From Caballeronia arvi (GTDB taxonomy: Bacteria > Pseudomonadota > Gammaproteobacteria > Burkholderiales > Burkholderiaceae): a stretch of 64,000 bases of DNA. The notes beneath the pieces are model-generated. The model made no database searches. It was not told where the DNA came from and saw only the letters and a program-made list of their open reading frames with translations. This document shows, in pieces, positions 7,061 through 14,744 of the stretch. The stretch spans positions 1-64,000 of the forward strand of contig NZ_FCOM02000026.1 of assembly GCF_001544695.2 (NCBI RefSeq), given 5' to 3'. The translations under genes and the position numbers were made by a program. Every line of letters starts with the position of its first letter. Within the stretch, counting starts at the first letter, position 1.

Positions 7061-8077
7061 TTACCGGGGCGTCGGCGCGTCCGTGCGAATGAGTTCCTGC
7101 CTGCGCAGTTCGTCCCAGAAATCAGGCGGTATATCCGCCTTGAAGGTCTGCACGTTGGCTTCGAGTTGTCCGACGCTGCGCACACCAGGAATGATCGATG
7201 GAATGGCGGGATGCGCGAGAATGAATTGCAAGGCGGCGGACTTCAGCGGCACGCCGTATGTCTCGCATACGCGTTCGATGCGCCGCACACGCTCCATGAT
7301 TCGATCGTCGGCTGCGGCGTAGTTGTATCGCGCGCCCGGTATCGCGCCCGTCGCCAGAATGCCGCTGTTATAGCCGCCGCCCACGATCACTGAAACATCG
7401 CGTTGCACGCAAAGCGGCAGGAAGCTGTCGAGCGCATCCTGTTCGAGCAGCGTATATCGGCCCGCGAGCAGCACGCAGTCGAAATCCGCACGTTCGATGG
7501 CCGCCTGCGCCACCGAACATTCGTTCACTCCCACGCCGATCGCACTGACGACGCCTTCGTCGCGCAGGCGAAGCAGCGCCCGGGCGGAGCCCTTCATCGC
7601 CTCTTCGAAGACTTCGGGCTGACGCTCGCCGTGCGTGTACTCATCGATCTCGTGAATCAACGCGATGTCGATGCGCTCCAGCCCCATGCGCTGCAGGCTG
7701 TCCTCGATCGAGCGCAGCGTGCCGTCGTAGCCGTAGTCGAAATGCCATTCGAACGGCAAGCCATCCACCCACGCCCCGAAGCGAATCTCGCTGCGCTTGC
7801 GTGGCTTGAGCAGGCGCCCCACCTTCGTCGAAAGAACGAACTGATCCCGCGGACGCCAGCGCAATCCCTGCCCGCAGCGCGCTTCGCTCAGTCCATGACC
7901 GTAGCTGGGCGCCGTGTCGAAGTATCGGATGCCTGCGTCCCATGCCGCGTCGATGACCATCGCGGCTTCTTCGTCGCTCATCGCTTTGCCGAAGTTGCCG
8001 ATCTGGGCAGCGCCGAATCCCATCACGGTGGTGTCGAGGGCGGAACGCGGCCAGGTGCGCTTGCTTGCGGGATTCAT
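7061..8077 (-). CDS. aldo/keto reductase (aldose/pyridoxal dehydrogenase type)
   Basis: A 338-residue NAD(P)-dependent oxidoreductase with a TIM barrel. YFDTAPSYGHGLSE carries the catalytic Asp and Tyr, VLSTKVGRLLKP the catalytic Lys, and IALIHEIDEYTHG the position of the active-site His. IIPGVRSVGQLEANV near the C-terminus is the cofactor-binding segment. It is closest in style to D-threo-aldose 1-dehydrogenase/L-fucose dehydrogenase relatives. It starts 53 bases after the proline-racemase-family gene in the same direction, so the two are probably co-transcribed. The ATG at 8077 gives the normal family length; upstream sequence in the frame reads through the neighbouring gene. Confidence 0.88.
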   Translation of the reverse strand: MNPASKRTWPRSALDTTVMGFGAAQIGNFGKAMSDEEAAMVIDAAWDAGIRYFDTAPSYGHGLSEARCGQGLRWRPRDQFVLSTKVGRLLKPRKRSEIRFGAWVDGLPFEWHFDYGYDGTLRSIEDSLQRMGLERIDIALIHEIDEYTHGERQPEVFEEAMKGSARALLRLRDEGVVSAIGVGVNECSVAQAAIERADFDCVLLAGRYTLLEQDALDSFLPLCVQRDVSVIVGGGYNSGILATGAIPGARYNYAAADDRIMERVRRIERVCETYGVPLKSAALQFILAHPAIPSIIPGVRSVGQLEANVQTFKADIPPDFWDELRRQELIRTDAPTPR

Positions 8078-8130
8078 CGGGTAACTCGGCAGAAAGAAGA
8101 GTGGTCGGTGCTTTCGTGGCGGTCTCGTGG

Positions 8131-9180
8131 CTACCAGATGTCGCCGACCGTGAAGCCTTCGGGAAACGGGTCCGTCGGATCGAGCACATAGGTGTTGAAG
8201 CCGTAGATCCACGAGGTTCCCGATACGGTCGGCACGACGGCCACGCGGTCGCCGATGCGGACTTCTTCCACCAGCCGCCCCGTGTAGGCGATGCCGAGCA
8301 GGTTCTCGTGACGAAACGGTTCGCCGATCTTCAGTTGTCCCTTGGCGTGAAGGACCGCCATCTTCGCGCATGTCCCTGTGCCGCACGGGCAGCGGTCGAG
8401 CGCGCCGGTCCACGTCGAAGGATCGTCGAAATCGATCGGGCCGTTGGCCACCGTGACGGTGTTGCGCCAATCGGCCGCCTCGCTGTGCGGCGGCCCCGAC
8501 AGTTGCGACACGGTGATGCCGATTCCGGGGTAGTCGGGATGCGCGACAGGAAGCTGATCCTGCGCAGCACGCAGCACGAGCGCCGAGATGCGCGTGATCT
8601 CCCTGCCCTGCTCGGGAACGAGCCGCAAGCCCTCGAACTGACGGACATCGGCGATGACATAGAACATGCCGCCCCACGCGACGTCGACGGTCACTTTGCC
8701 GAGGCCGGGCACATCGATGACGGCGTCCAGGTGCGCGGCGAACGCCGGCACATTCTTGAACGTGACCTGCGTGACCTTGCCGCCGCTGCATTCCGCTCTT
8801 ATGCCGATTAGGCCCGCGGGCGCTTCGAGCATGAACTCCGTCACGGGCTCATGCATCGGAATCATGCCGGTTTCCAGAAGAACGGTGGCCACCGAAATGG
8901 TGTTTCCACCGCTCATCACCGGATACTCGGACTGCTCCATGATGATGTAACCTGCCTTCGCCTCGGGATTCTTCGAAGGAACGATGAGATTGCAGCACAC
9001 GGGCGGATAACCGCGCGGTTCGCGCAACATGAGCTTGCGGATCTGGTCGTCGTTCTTCTCGAGCCATTTCATCTGCTCGTAGACGGTATCGCCGGGAATC
9101 TGCGGGACGCCGCCGGTGACGACCCGCATGGGTTCGCCCGAATGCGTTTCGACTGCATTGAACATTCGCCTGAATGACAT
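8131..9180 (-). CDS. proline racemase family protein, Ser/Cys active-site pair
   Basis: A 349-residue member of the proline racemase superfamily (4-hydroxyproline 2-epimerase, trans-3-hydroxy-L-proline dehydratase). The first catalytic motif reads MSGGNT with Ser90 where racemases have Cys and Gly92 where they have His. The second reads DRCPCGTGTC with Cys266 intact. Subfamilies with Cys/Cys, Ser/Cys and Cys/Thr pairs are known; the Ser/Cys form makes a hydroxyproline epimerase or dehydratase more likely than a true proline racemase. It heads a minus-strand unit with an aldo/keto reductase and is divergent from the madLM transporter genes. Substrate remains inference. Confidence 0.85.
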   Translation of the reverse strand: MSFRRMFNAVETHSGEPMRVVTGGVPQIPGDTVYEQMKWLEKNDDQIRKLMLREPRGYPPVCCNLIVPSKNPEAKAGYIIMEQSEYPVMSGGNTISVATVLLETGMIPMHEPVTEFMLEAPAGLIGIRAECSGGKVTQVTFKNVPAFAAHLDAVIDVPGLGKVTVDVAWGGMFYVIADVRQFEGLRLVPEQGREITRISALVLRAAQDQLPVAHPDYPGIGITVSQLSGPPHSEAADWRNTVTVANGPIDFDDPSTWTGALDRCPCGTGTCAKMAVLHAKGQLKIGEPFRHENLLGIAYTGRLVEEVRIGDRVAVVPTVSGTSWIYGFNTYVLDPTDPFPEGFTVGDIW

Positions 9181-9602
9181 TCGTCTCTTCCTCCGAAAGA
9201 CCGTCCTGCCAGCAAGCGTACCAAGCCGAAATGCCCCTGCAAGAAACGTTTTATGGGCACTTTCGGATACATTTGGTTATACATAGCGAGCGCGCTTCGC
9301 TAGGGGTTTATCCCGATTCCTTCATCGACACGAAGACTCTTCAGACGATCGTTCGCTGCATTTCACTGCCGCGTGCGGATGACCTCGGGCATACCCCTAC
9401 GAAGGCCGATGACGCCGCTCACGCCCGTCCTGCCAAGGCGCTGCCACAAAGCGTGAGCGGTTCATTAACTTCTGGATAACGGAATCGCTCCCGAGGTGAT
9501 TGAAGCGCCTTTGTCTGCTTCTTAGACTCGCTTCATAGCAATCGGGCTTAGCCGATGCATGGCCCGCAAAAATCCAATACAGCAATCAACGGAGACACTT
9601 GA
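9181..9602. other. divergent intergenic region between the racemase-family gene and madL
   Basis: No gene is visible in these 422 bases. The region must hold the promoters for both the minus-strand racemase-family unit and madLM. AT-rich patches around 9245-9290 and 9460-9480 are candidate promoter or LysR-binding areas, but no clear palindrome was found. A good ribosome site (GGAGA) precedes madL. Confidence 0.4.
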
Positions 9603-9998
9603 ATGATCATCTACGGAACGGCGCTGCTCGCGTTCTGCCATCTGGCGGGACTCTTTCTCGGTGACCTGCTCGGCGCAGCCATCGGTGTGAAGACCAACGT
9701 GGGCGGTGTCGGCATCGCCATGCTGATGCTGATTTTCCTTCGCCTCTACTTGCACAAGAAAGGGCTGCTGCCGAAGGAAACCGAGGGAGGCGTGGCCTTC
9801 TGGGGCGCGATGTATATCCCCGTCGTCGTCGCGATGGCTGCCAATCAGAACGTGGTTGCAGCGCTCAAGGGCGGCCCCGTGGCGCTGCTTTCGGCATTGG
9901 GCGCGGCCGCTGCGTGCGCCCTCTGCATCGCCGTCCTTTCCCGCACCGGCCGCGACAGCACGACGCTCGAGATGGCCCCGCATCTCGAAGAAATCTGA
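9603..9998 (+). CDS. madL: malonate transporter subunit MadL
   Basis: A 131-residue inner-membrane protein with about four hydrophobic helices. The start MIIYGTALLAFCHLAGLFLG and the segment GVKTNVGGVGIAMLMLI match MadL, the small subunit of the MadLM malonate:Na+ symporter. It is followed 17 bases later by madM. Malonate decarboxylase genes, normally nearby, are absent from this window, so the transported substrate may differ from malonate. Confidence 0.9.
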   Translation: MIIYGTALLAFCHLAGLFLGDLLGAAIGVKTNVGGVGIAMLMLIFLRLYLHKKGLLPKETEGGVAFWGAMYIPVVVAMAANQNVVAALKGGPVALLSALGAAAACALCIAVLSRTGRDSTTLEMAPHLEEI

Positions 9999-10015
9999 AC
10001 GAGGAGTAACGCGCC

Positions 10016-10783
10016 ATGTTTGAAATGATCGACAAAGTGCTGGTTCACAACGGACTCGTCACGGCGTTCGCGCTCGTGGGGCTCATCATGTGGGTGTCCG
10101 CCCTCATCTCGCGCAAGCTGACGTTCGGACGCGTGCACGGTTCGGCTATCGCCATCGTGATCGGTCTCGTGCTCGCGTATTTCGGCGGCGCGTTCACAGC
10201 CGGCCAGAAAGGCCTCGCTGACATTCCGCTCTTCGCGGGCGTCGGCCTGATGGGCGGCGCGATGCTGCGCGACTTCGCCATCGTCGCGACCGCGTTCGAA
10301 GTGCAGGCGACGGAAGCGCGCAAGGCGGGGCTCATCGGCGTCGTGTCGCTGCTGCTCGGCACGCTGCTGCCGTTCATCGTCGGCGCGAGCATGGCGCATG
10401 CATTCGGCTACACCGATGCCGTCAGCATGACGACCATCGGCGCGGGCGCTGTCACCTACATCGTCGGGCCGGTGACGGGCGCGGCGATCGGCGCGAGCTC
10501 GGACGTCATCGCGCTCAGCATCGCGACGGGGCTCATCAAGGCTATCATCGTCATGATCGGCACGCCGCTCGCCGCGGGCTTCATGGGCCTCAAGACGCCG
10601 CGCTCGGCGATGATCTTCGGCGGACTCGCCGGCACGGTCAGCGGCGTGAGCGCGGGGCTCGCCGCGACGGACCGCCGGCTCGTTCCCTACGGCGCGTTGA
10701 TCGCCACGTTTCACACGGGCGTGGGCTGCCTGCTCGGACCTTCCGTGCTGTTCTTCGCGACGCGGTCGTTGATGGGCGCGTGA
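10016..10783 (+). CDS. madM: malonate transporter subunit MadM
   Basis: The 255-residue large subunit of the MadLM carrier, strongly hydrophobic with seven or more helices. GVGLMGGAMLRDFAIVATAFEV and the glycine-rich GAGAVTYIVGPVTGAAIGAS are typical of MadM. It has a strong ribosome site (GAGGAG) and is co-transcribed with madL. It ends ten bases before the convergent LysR gene. Together the two subunits import a dicarboxylate with sodium. Confidence 0.9.
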   Translation: MFEMIDKVLVHNGLVTAFALVGLIMWVSALISRKLTFGRVHGSAIAIVIGLVLAYFGGAFTAGQKGLADIPLFAGVGLMGGAMLRDFAIVATAFEVQATEARKAGLIGVVSLLLGTLLPFIVGASMAHAFGYTDAVSMTTIGAGAVTYIVGPVTGAAIGASSDVIALSIATGLIKAIIVMIGTPLAAGFMGLKTPRSAMIFGGLAGTVSGVSAGLAATDRRLVPYGALIATFHTGVGCLLGPSVLFFATRSLMGA

Positions 10784-10792
10784 TCGCTTCGG

Positions 10793-11707
10793 CTAGCTTG
10801 CGCTGCGCGTGCGAAGACGGCAGACCGCCATGAGCGCCAGCAGATTCGGGTCTCGTTCGCGCGCGCGCAGGAAGCTGACGCCTATCGTCTGGCGCATCAG
10901 ATATTGCGGCTTGAGCGGAATGAATTGCACCTTGTCGCCGAACACGCCGCGCACGCGTCCAGGCAGCAGCGTGTAGCCGACGCCGCCGCTGACCAGGTTC
11001 ATCAATGAGAAGATGTCGCCGACTTTCATGGTTACGTTAGGCGTGAAATCGGCGACGCGAAACGCTTCCATGAAGCCGCTATACGTTGCGAATCCTTCGC
11101 CCAGCGATACGAATGTCTCATCGCGGCAGTCCCGCAAATCGACTGCTTCGAGACGCGCATACGGCGAAGCCGCGGGCGCCGCAAAAAAGATATCGTCTTC
11201 GAAAAGCGGCAGGGATTCGATTTCGGACTCGGCTTCCGGCAACGCCATCAACGCGGCATCGATCTCGCCTTGCTTGAGCTTGCCGAGCAGTTCCGCGTTC
11301 GAACCGAGCGCCAGTTCGACCTGAAGCATCGGACGCCGCACCTTGATGTCGATGAGAATGCCCGGCACGGTCCGGATGGTCAGCGAATACAAAGAGCCGA
11401 TCTTCAGACGGTCCGATGAATACCCGGCCGCCTCGCGCGTCGCCCGGACGCCTTCGGACATCAGCGTGAGCACTTCCTGCGCAACGTCCGCGAGCATCTG
11501 CGCGGCTTCGGTCGACTTCAGATTGCGGCCCTCGTGGCGGAACAGCGCACAGCGCACGCCTTGTTCGAGAGAACGCAGCGCGCGATGAACGCTGACCGTG
11601 CTGACCCCCAGCACTTCGGCCGCTTTCGACAGGTTGCCCGTCTCCATGAATGCGAGCAGGACTTCCAGCTTGCGGAACGTGATTTCTTCGTCGATTCGAT
11701 CGGCCAT
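10793..11707 (-). CDS. LysR family regulator, probably of madLM
   Basis: A 304-residue LysR-type regulator. The N-terminal winged helix covers about 10-68 (FMETGNLSKAAEVLGVSTVS). The C-terminal periplasmic-binding-like effector domain starts near RLKIGSLYSL. Its convergent position directly after madM, with only ten bases between stops, and the absence of other nearby targets suggest it controls madLM or the divergent racemase unit. The family resembles malonate-utilisation LysR proteins. Ligand unknown. Confidence 0.88.
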   Translation of the reverse strand: MADRIDEEITFRKLEVLLAFMETGNLSKAAEVLGVSTVSVHRALRSLEQGVRCALFRHEGRNLKSTEAAQMLADVAQEVLTLMSEGVRATREAAGYSSDRLKIGSLYSLTIRTVPGILIDIKVRRPMLQVELALGSNAELLGKLKQGEIDAALMALPEAESEIESLPLFEDDIFFAAPAASPYARLEAVDLRDCRDETFVSLGEGFATYSGFMEAFRVADFTPNVTMKVGDIFSLMNLVSGGVGYTLLPGRVRGVFGDKVQFIPLKPQYLMRQTIGVSFLRARERDPNLLALMAVCRLRTRSAS

Positions 11708-11783
11708 CTCGTCAGAAGAAAAATTTAGAGCGCCGATTATCTGCGCGCGGAACCCTTTGATATATAGCGACTAGCCCGCATCG

Positions 11784-12251
11784 TCAACCGGCGGGACGCC
11801 CGCCTGCGCGATGTCGCGCGAGGAATCGGTCCAGTTGTCCGGCGAACGTCTTGCTGTCGCCTGGAGCATAGGCCGCGGGACCGCCCGTATCGACGCCTGA
11901 CGCGCGAAGCTGATCCATGACCTCGCGCATGGTCACACGCTCCTGAATGTTCTCGCGGGTGAACCAGCTGCCGCGCGGATCGAGCACGTGAGCCCCCTTA
12001 TCGATGGCGGCCGCGGCAAGCGGTATGTCCGCGGTGATCACGAGATCCCCGCCGCTGACCAGTTCGATGATGCGGTCATCGGCGGCATCGAAACCGGCAG
12101 GCACCTGGATCGACCTGATGAAGGGAGAAGGCGGCGTGCGCAAATACTGATTCGCCACCAGCGTGACGCATACCTCGACGCGCCGCGCGGCGCGAAACAG
12201 CATCTCCTTGACCACGACCGGACAGGCGTCCGCATCAACCAGCACTTGCAT
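11784..12251 (-). CDS. yaiI: YaiI/YqxD family protein (DUF188)
   Basis: A 155-residue protein beginning MQVLVDADACPVVVKEML, followed by VVITADIPLAA-type residues (GGDLVITADIPLAAAAIDKG) and VLDPRGSWFTRENI. These are the conserved acidic motifs of the YaiI/YqxD family, whose fold is related to PIN-like nucleases; its role is not established. The ATG at 12251 is chosen because the family starts here; the open frame extends upstream to 12374 across a LacI-type operator and is unlikely to be translated. Confidence 0.87.
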   Translation of the reverse strand: MQVLVDADACPVVVKEMLFRAARRVEVCVTLVANQYLRTPPSPFIRSIQVPAGFDAADDRIIELVSGGDLVITADIPLAAAAIDKGAHVLDPRGSWFTRENIQERVTMREVMDQLRASGVDTGGPAAYAPGDSKTFAGQLDRFLARHRAGGRPAG

Positions 12252-12360
12252 CGACGTTGCTTCCGAGTGAGAGGAAGTGTCGATGTTACTGCCTGAGTGC
12301 CGCCGACAGGACATTACGTGCAAACCCTCGGTTGACGACGCGGCGGTCTCGACCGCAAAC

Positions 12361-12374
12361 TTGAAGCGCTTCAA
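12361..12374. promoter_or_regulatory. LacI-type operator, distal copy
   Basis: TTGAAGCGCTTCAA is a perfect 14-bp palindrome of the LacI/GalR class with the central CpG these repressors contact. A second copy lies 131 bp downstream. The LacI-family gene ending the downstream operon (20693-21733) is the probable binder. Two sites at this spacing would allow DNA looping. Confidence 0.75.
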
Positions 12375-12491
12375 ATTTATCTTGAACGGAAGGAGTCGCG
12401 GTACGTTGCCCTGACTTTCGCCTTCTTTTTGCCGGAATATGCCGTCGCAACAAGCAACATCAGACAGACCAACCTATCGCTCGCATCATTT

Positions 12492-12505
12492 TTGAAGCGC
12501 TTCAT
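12492..12505. promoter_or_regulatory. LacI-type operator, promoter-proximal copy
   Basis: TTGAAGCGCTTCAT repeats the distal operator with one end mismatch; the 12-bp core TGAAGCGCTTCA is identical and perfectly palindromic. It lies 46 bases before the start codon of the binding-protein gene, where a bound repressor would block the operon promoter or early transcription. Confidence 0.75.
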
Positions 12506-12550
12506 TTCGCGCCGCCTTTAGCAATTACGAACAACACAAGGAGACAACGC

Positions 12551-13774
12551 ATGTCCTCGCCCTTTCCCCGCACCGCCTTTCGCGCGCTCGCCGCGGCATG
12601 CCTCGCCGCATCGAGCCTCACGGCCGCGCACGCCGCCGACATCAGGATCGGTGCGCTTTTCCCCTTCAGCGGCGGGCTCGCGCTGCTCGGCGACGAGAGC
12701 TATCGCGGCGTGCAGCTCGCCGTCGATGAACGCAATGCGGCGGGCGGCGTCAACGGCGACAAGGTGGTGCTCGTGAAAGCCGATGCCGTCGATGCCAACC
12801 AGGCCGTCGGCGAAGCGCGGCGCCTGAGTTCGGTGGAGAACGTGTCGGCGGTGTTCGGAAGTTATTCGTCGGCGGTGTCGTCGGCGGCGACGCAGGTGAC
12901 CGAACTGGCCGGCGTGCCGTTCTTCGAGCTCGGCGCGACCGCGGACACCATCACGAGCCGCGGCTTCAAGTATTTGTATCGCAGCAACTCGACCACGAAG
13001 ACCTTCGCGGACGGCACGCTCGAAGCGCTCACCAGGGTCGTCGCGCCGCAGCTCAAGGTGGATCCGAAGACGCTCAAGATCGCGATCATCGCGGAAGACG
13101 GACCGTACGGCACGCTGGTCTCCGGTTTCCAGAAAGAAGGCGCGAAGAAGCTCGGGCTGAACGTGGTGCAAGTGCTGCCGTATTCGGCGAAGAGCGTCGA
13201 TCTGTCGTCGCTGATCCTGCGTCTGAAAGGCGCGGATGTCGATGTCGTGCTGCAAACCTCGTATCAGAACGACTCGATCCTGTTCTTCCGTCAGGCCGCG
13301 CAAGCCGGCTTCAAGCCGAAGGCCGTGATCGGCGCGGGCGGCGGCTACTCGCTCGCGGATACCGCCAAGGCCGTCGGCGCGCAGATGAACGGCGTGTACG
13401 ACATCGACTTCCCGCAAGTCGCGATGAACGAAAAAGGCGCACCCGGCCTCGACACGTTCAACGCCGAATATCAGAAGCGCTTCGGCATGGCGCCGCGCTC
13501 GGGTCACAGTCTCGTGAACTATGTCGGCGCGAAGGCCTTTCTAGATGTCCTCGCCAACGCGAAATCCACCGACAAGGACAAGATCCGCGCCGCCGTGCTC
13601 GCCTACAAGAAGGCGACCGGCACGACCGCGGCCGGCTGGGGCTTCCAGTTCGCCGACAACGGCCAGAACCAGCTCGCGACCACCAACGTGATGCAGTGGC
13701 AAAGCGGGAAGCTCGTGACGGTGTATCCGGAAGCGGTCGCGATCGCCAGGCCGGTCACGGTCACGGCGCAGTAA
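12551..13774 (+). CDS. branched-chain-type ABC transporter substrate-binding protein
   Basis: A 407-residue periplasmic binding protein (Peripla_BP_6/LivK type). The signal peptide spans residues 1-29 (ending SLTAAHA), then the mature start ADIRIGALFPFSGGLALLGD is diagnostic. AVFGSYSSAVSSAATQV and AIIAEDGPYGTLVSGFQKEG are the ligand-pocket strands. It is the first gene of a nine-gene operon under two LacI-type operators. Family members bind branched-chain amino acids, amides or aromatic acids; the cupin dioxygenase downstream makes an aryl or hydroxyketone compound possible, which is inference. Confidence 0.92.
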   Translation: MSSPFPRTAFRALAAACLAASSLTAAHAADIRIGALFPFSGGLALLGDESYRGVQLAVDERNAAGGVNGDKVVLVKADAVDANQAVGEARRLSSVENVSAVFGSYSSAVSSAATQVTELAGVPFFELGATADTITSRGFKYLYRSNSTTKTFADGTLEALTRVVAPQLKVDPKTLKIAIIAEDGPYGTLVSGFQKEGAKKLGLNVVQVLPYSAKSVDLSSLILRLKGADVDVVLQTSYQNDSILFFRQAAQAGFKPKAVIGAGGGYSLADTAKAVGAQMNGVYDIDFPQVAMNEKGAPGLDTFNAEYQKRFGMAPRSGHSLVNYVGAKAFLDVLANAKSTDKDKIRAAVLAYKKATGTTAAGWGFQFADNGQNQLATTNVMQWQSGKLVTVYPEAVAIARPVTVTAQ

Positions 13775-13853
13775 TCCGCCGCTGTCAATCCCCGTTTCTC
13801 TTTCACTCGAACCGCGCGGCGTGAACGCGCTGCGCGGTCTCCAGGAAACGAGC

Positions 13854-14726
13854 ATGTCCATTCTTCTGCAACTTCTCGTCAATGGCCTGTTGCTGGGCGG
13901 CGCGTACGCGATCATCAGCATCGGCCTGACGCTGATCTTCGGCGTCGTGCGCGTGGTCAATTTCGCGCACGGCGAGCTGCTGATGGTCGGCATGTACGCC
14001 GTCTGGCTGCTCGCCGCGAAGCTCGGCTGGCATCCGTATGTGTCGGCGGTGCCGGTGGCGCTGCTGCTGTTCGCATTCGGCGTGCTGATCCAGCGCCTCA
14101 TCATCCAGCCGCTGCTCTCCGCCGATGCGCACATTCAGATCTTCGCGACGGTCGGCGTATCGACCGCGCTCGTCAATCTCGCGCTGATGATCTTCGGCGC
14201 GGACGTGCATCCCGTCGACGTGAGCTTCGGCACCGAGCATCTGCAGTTCGGCGACATCAACATCGTGAGCGGGCAGTTGATCACCTTCGCCGCGGCGCTC
14301 GCGGTCGCCGGCGGCCTGCATCTCTTCCTGCAGCGCACCTACACGGGACGCGCGTTTCGCGCGGTCGCGCAGCATCGCTACGCGGCCTCGCTGATGGGCG
14401 TCGACGTGAAGACCACGTATGTGCTCGCGTTCGGCATCGGGGCGGCGCTGGTCGGGCTCGCGTCGGGCCTCCTGGTCGCGCAGTATCCGGTGTTCCCGAC
14501 CGTCGGCCAGTACTTCGTGCTGACCGCGTTCGTCATCGTCGTGCTGGGCGGTCTCGGCAGCCTGCCGGGCGCGCTCGTCGGGTCGATCGTGATCGGGCTC
14601 ATCGACAGTCTCGCGGGCTACTACATCTCGCCCGACATGAAGGAGGTCGTCTACTTCGCGATCTTCCTCGTCATTCTCGTGGTGCGCCCGACCGGCCTCT
14701 TCGGTCTCGGACGCGGCTCCGAATAA
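13854..14726 (+). CDS. branched-chain-type ABC permease (LivH-like)
   Basis: A 290-residue inner-membrane permease. MSILLQLLVNGLLLGGAYAI and ISIGLTLIFGVVRVVNFAHG are typical LivH segments, and the conserved GVDVKTTYVLAFGIGAAL loop lies near 180-200. The ATG at 13854 follows CAGGAAACGAGC and matches the family start; an upstream frame start at 13821 has no support. It pairs with the fused permease-ATPase encoded 18 bases downstream. Confidence 0.92.
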   Translation: MSILLQLLVNGLLLGGAYAIISIGLTLIFGVVRVVNFAHGELLMVGMYAVWLLAAKLGWHPYVSAVPVALLLFAFGVLIQRLIIQPLLSADAHIQIFATVGVSTALVNLALMIFGADVHPVDVSFGTEHLQFGDINIVSGQLITFAAALAVAGGLHLFLQRTYTGRAFRAVAQHRYAASLMGVDVKTTYVLAFGIGAALVGLASGLLVAQYPVFPTVGQYFVLTAFVIVVLGGLGSLPGALVGSIVIGLIDSLAGYYISPDMKEVVYFAIFLVILVVRPTGLFGLGRGSE

Positions 14727-14744
14727 CGTTCAGCGAGGCATACG

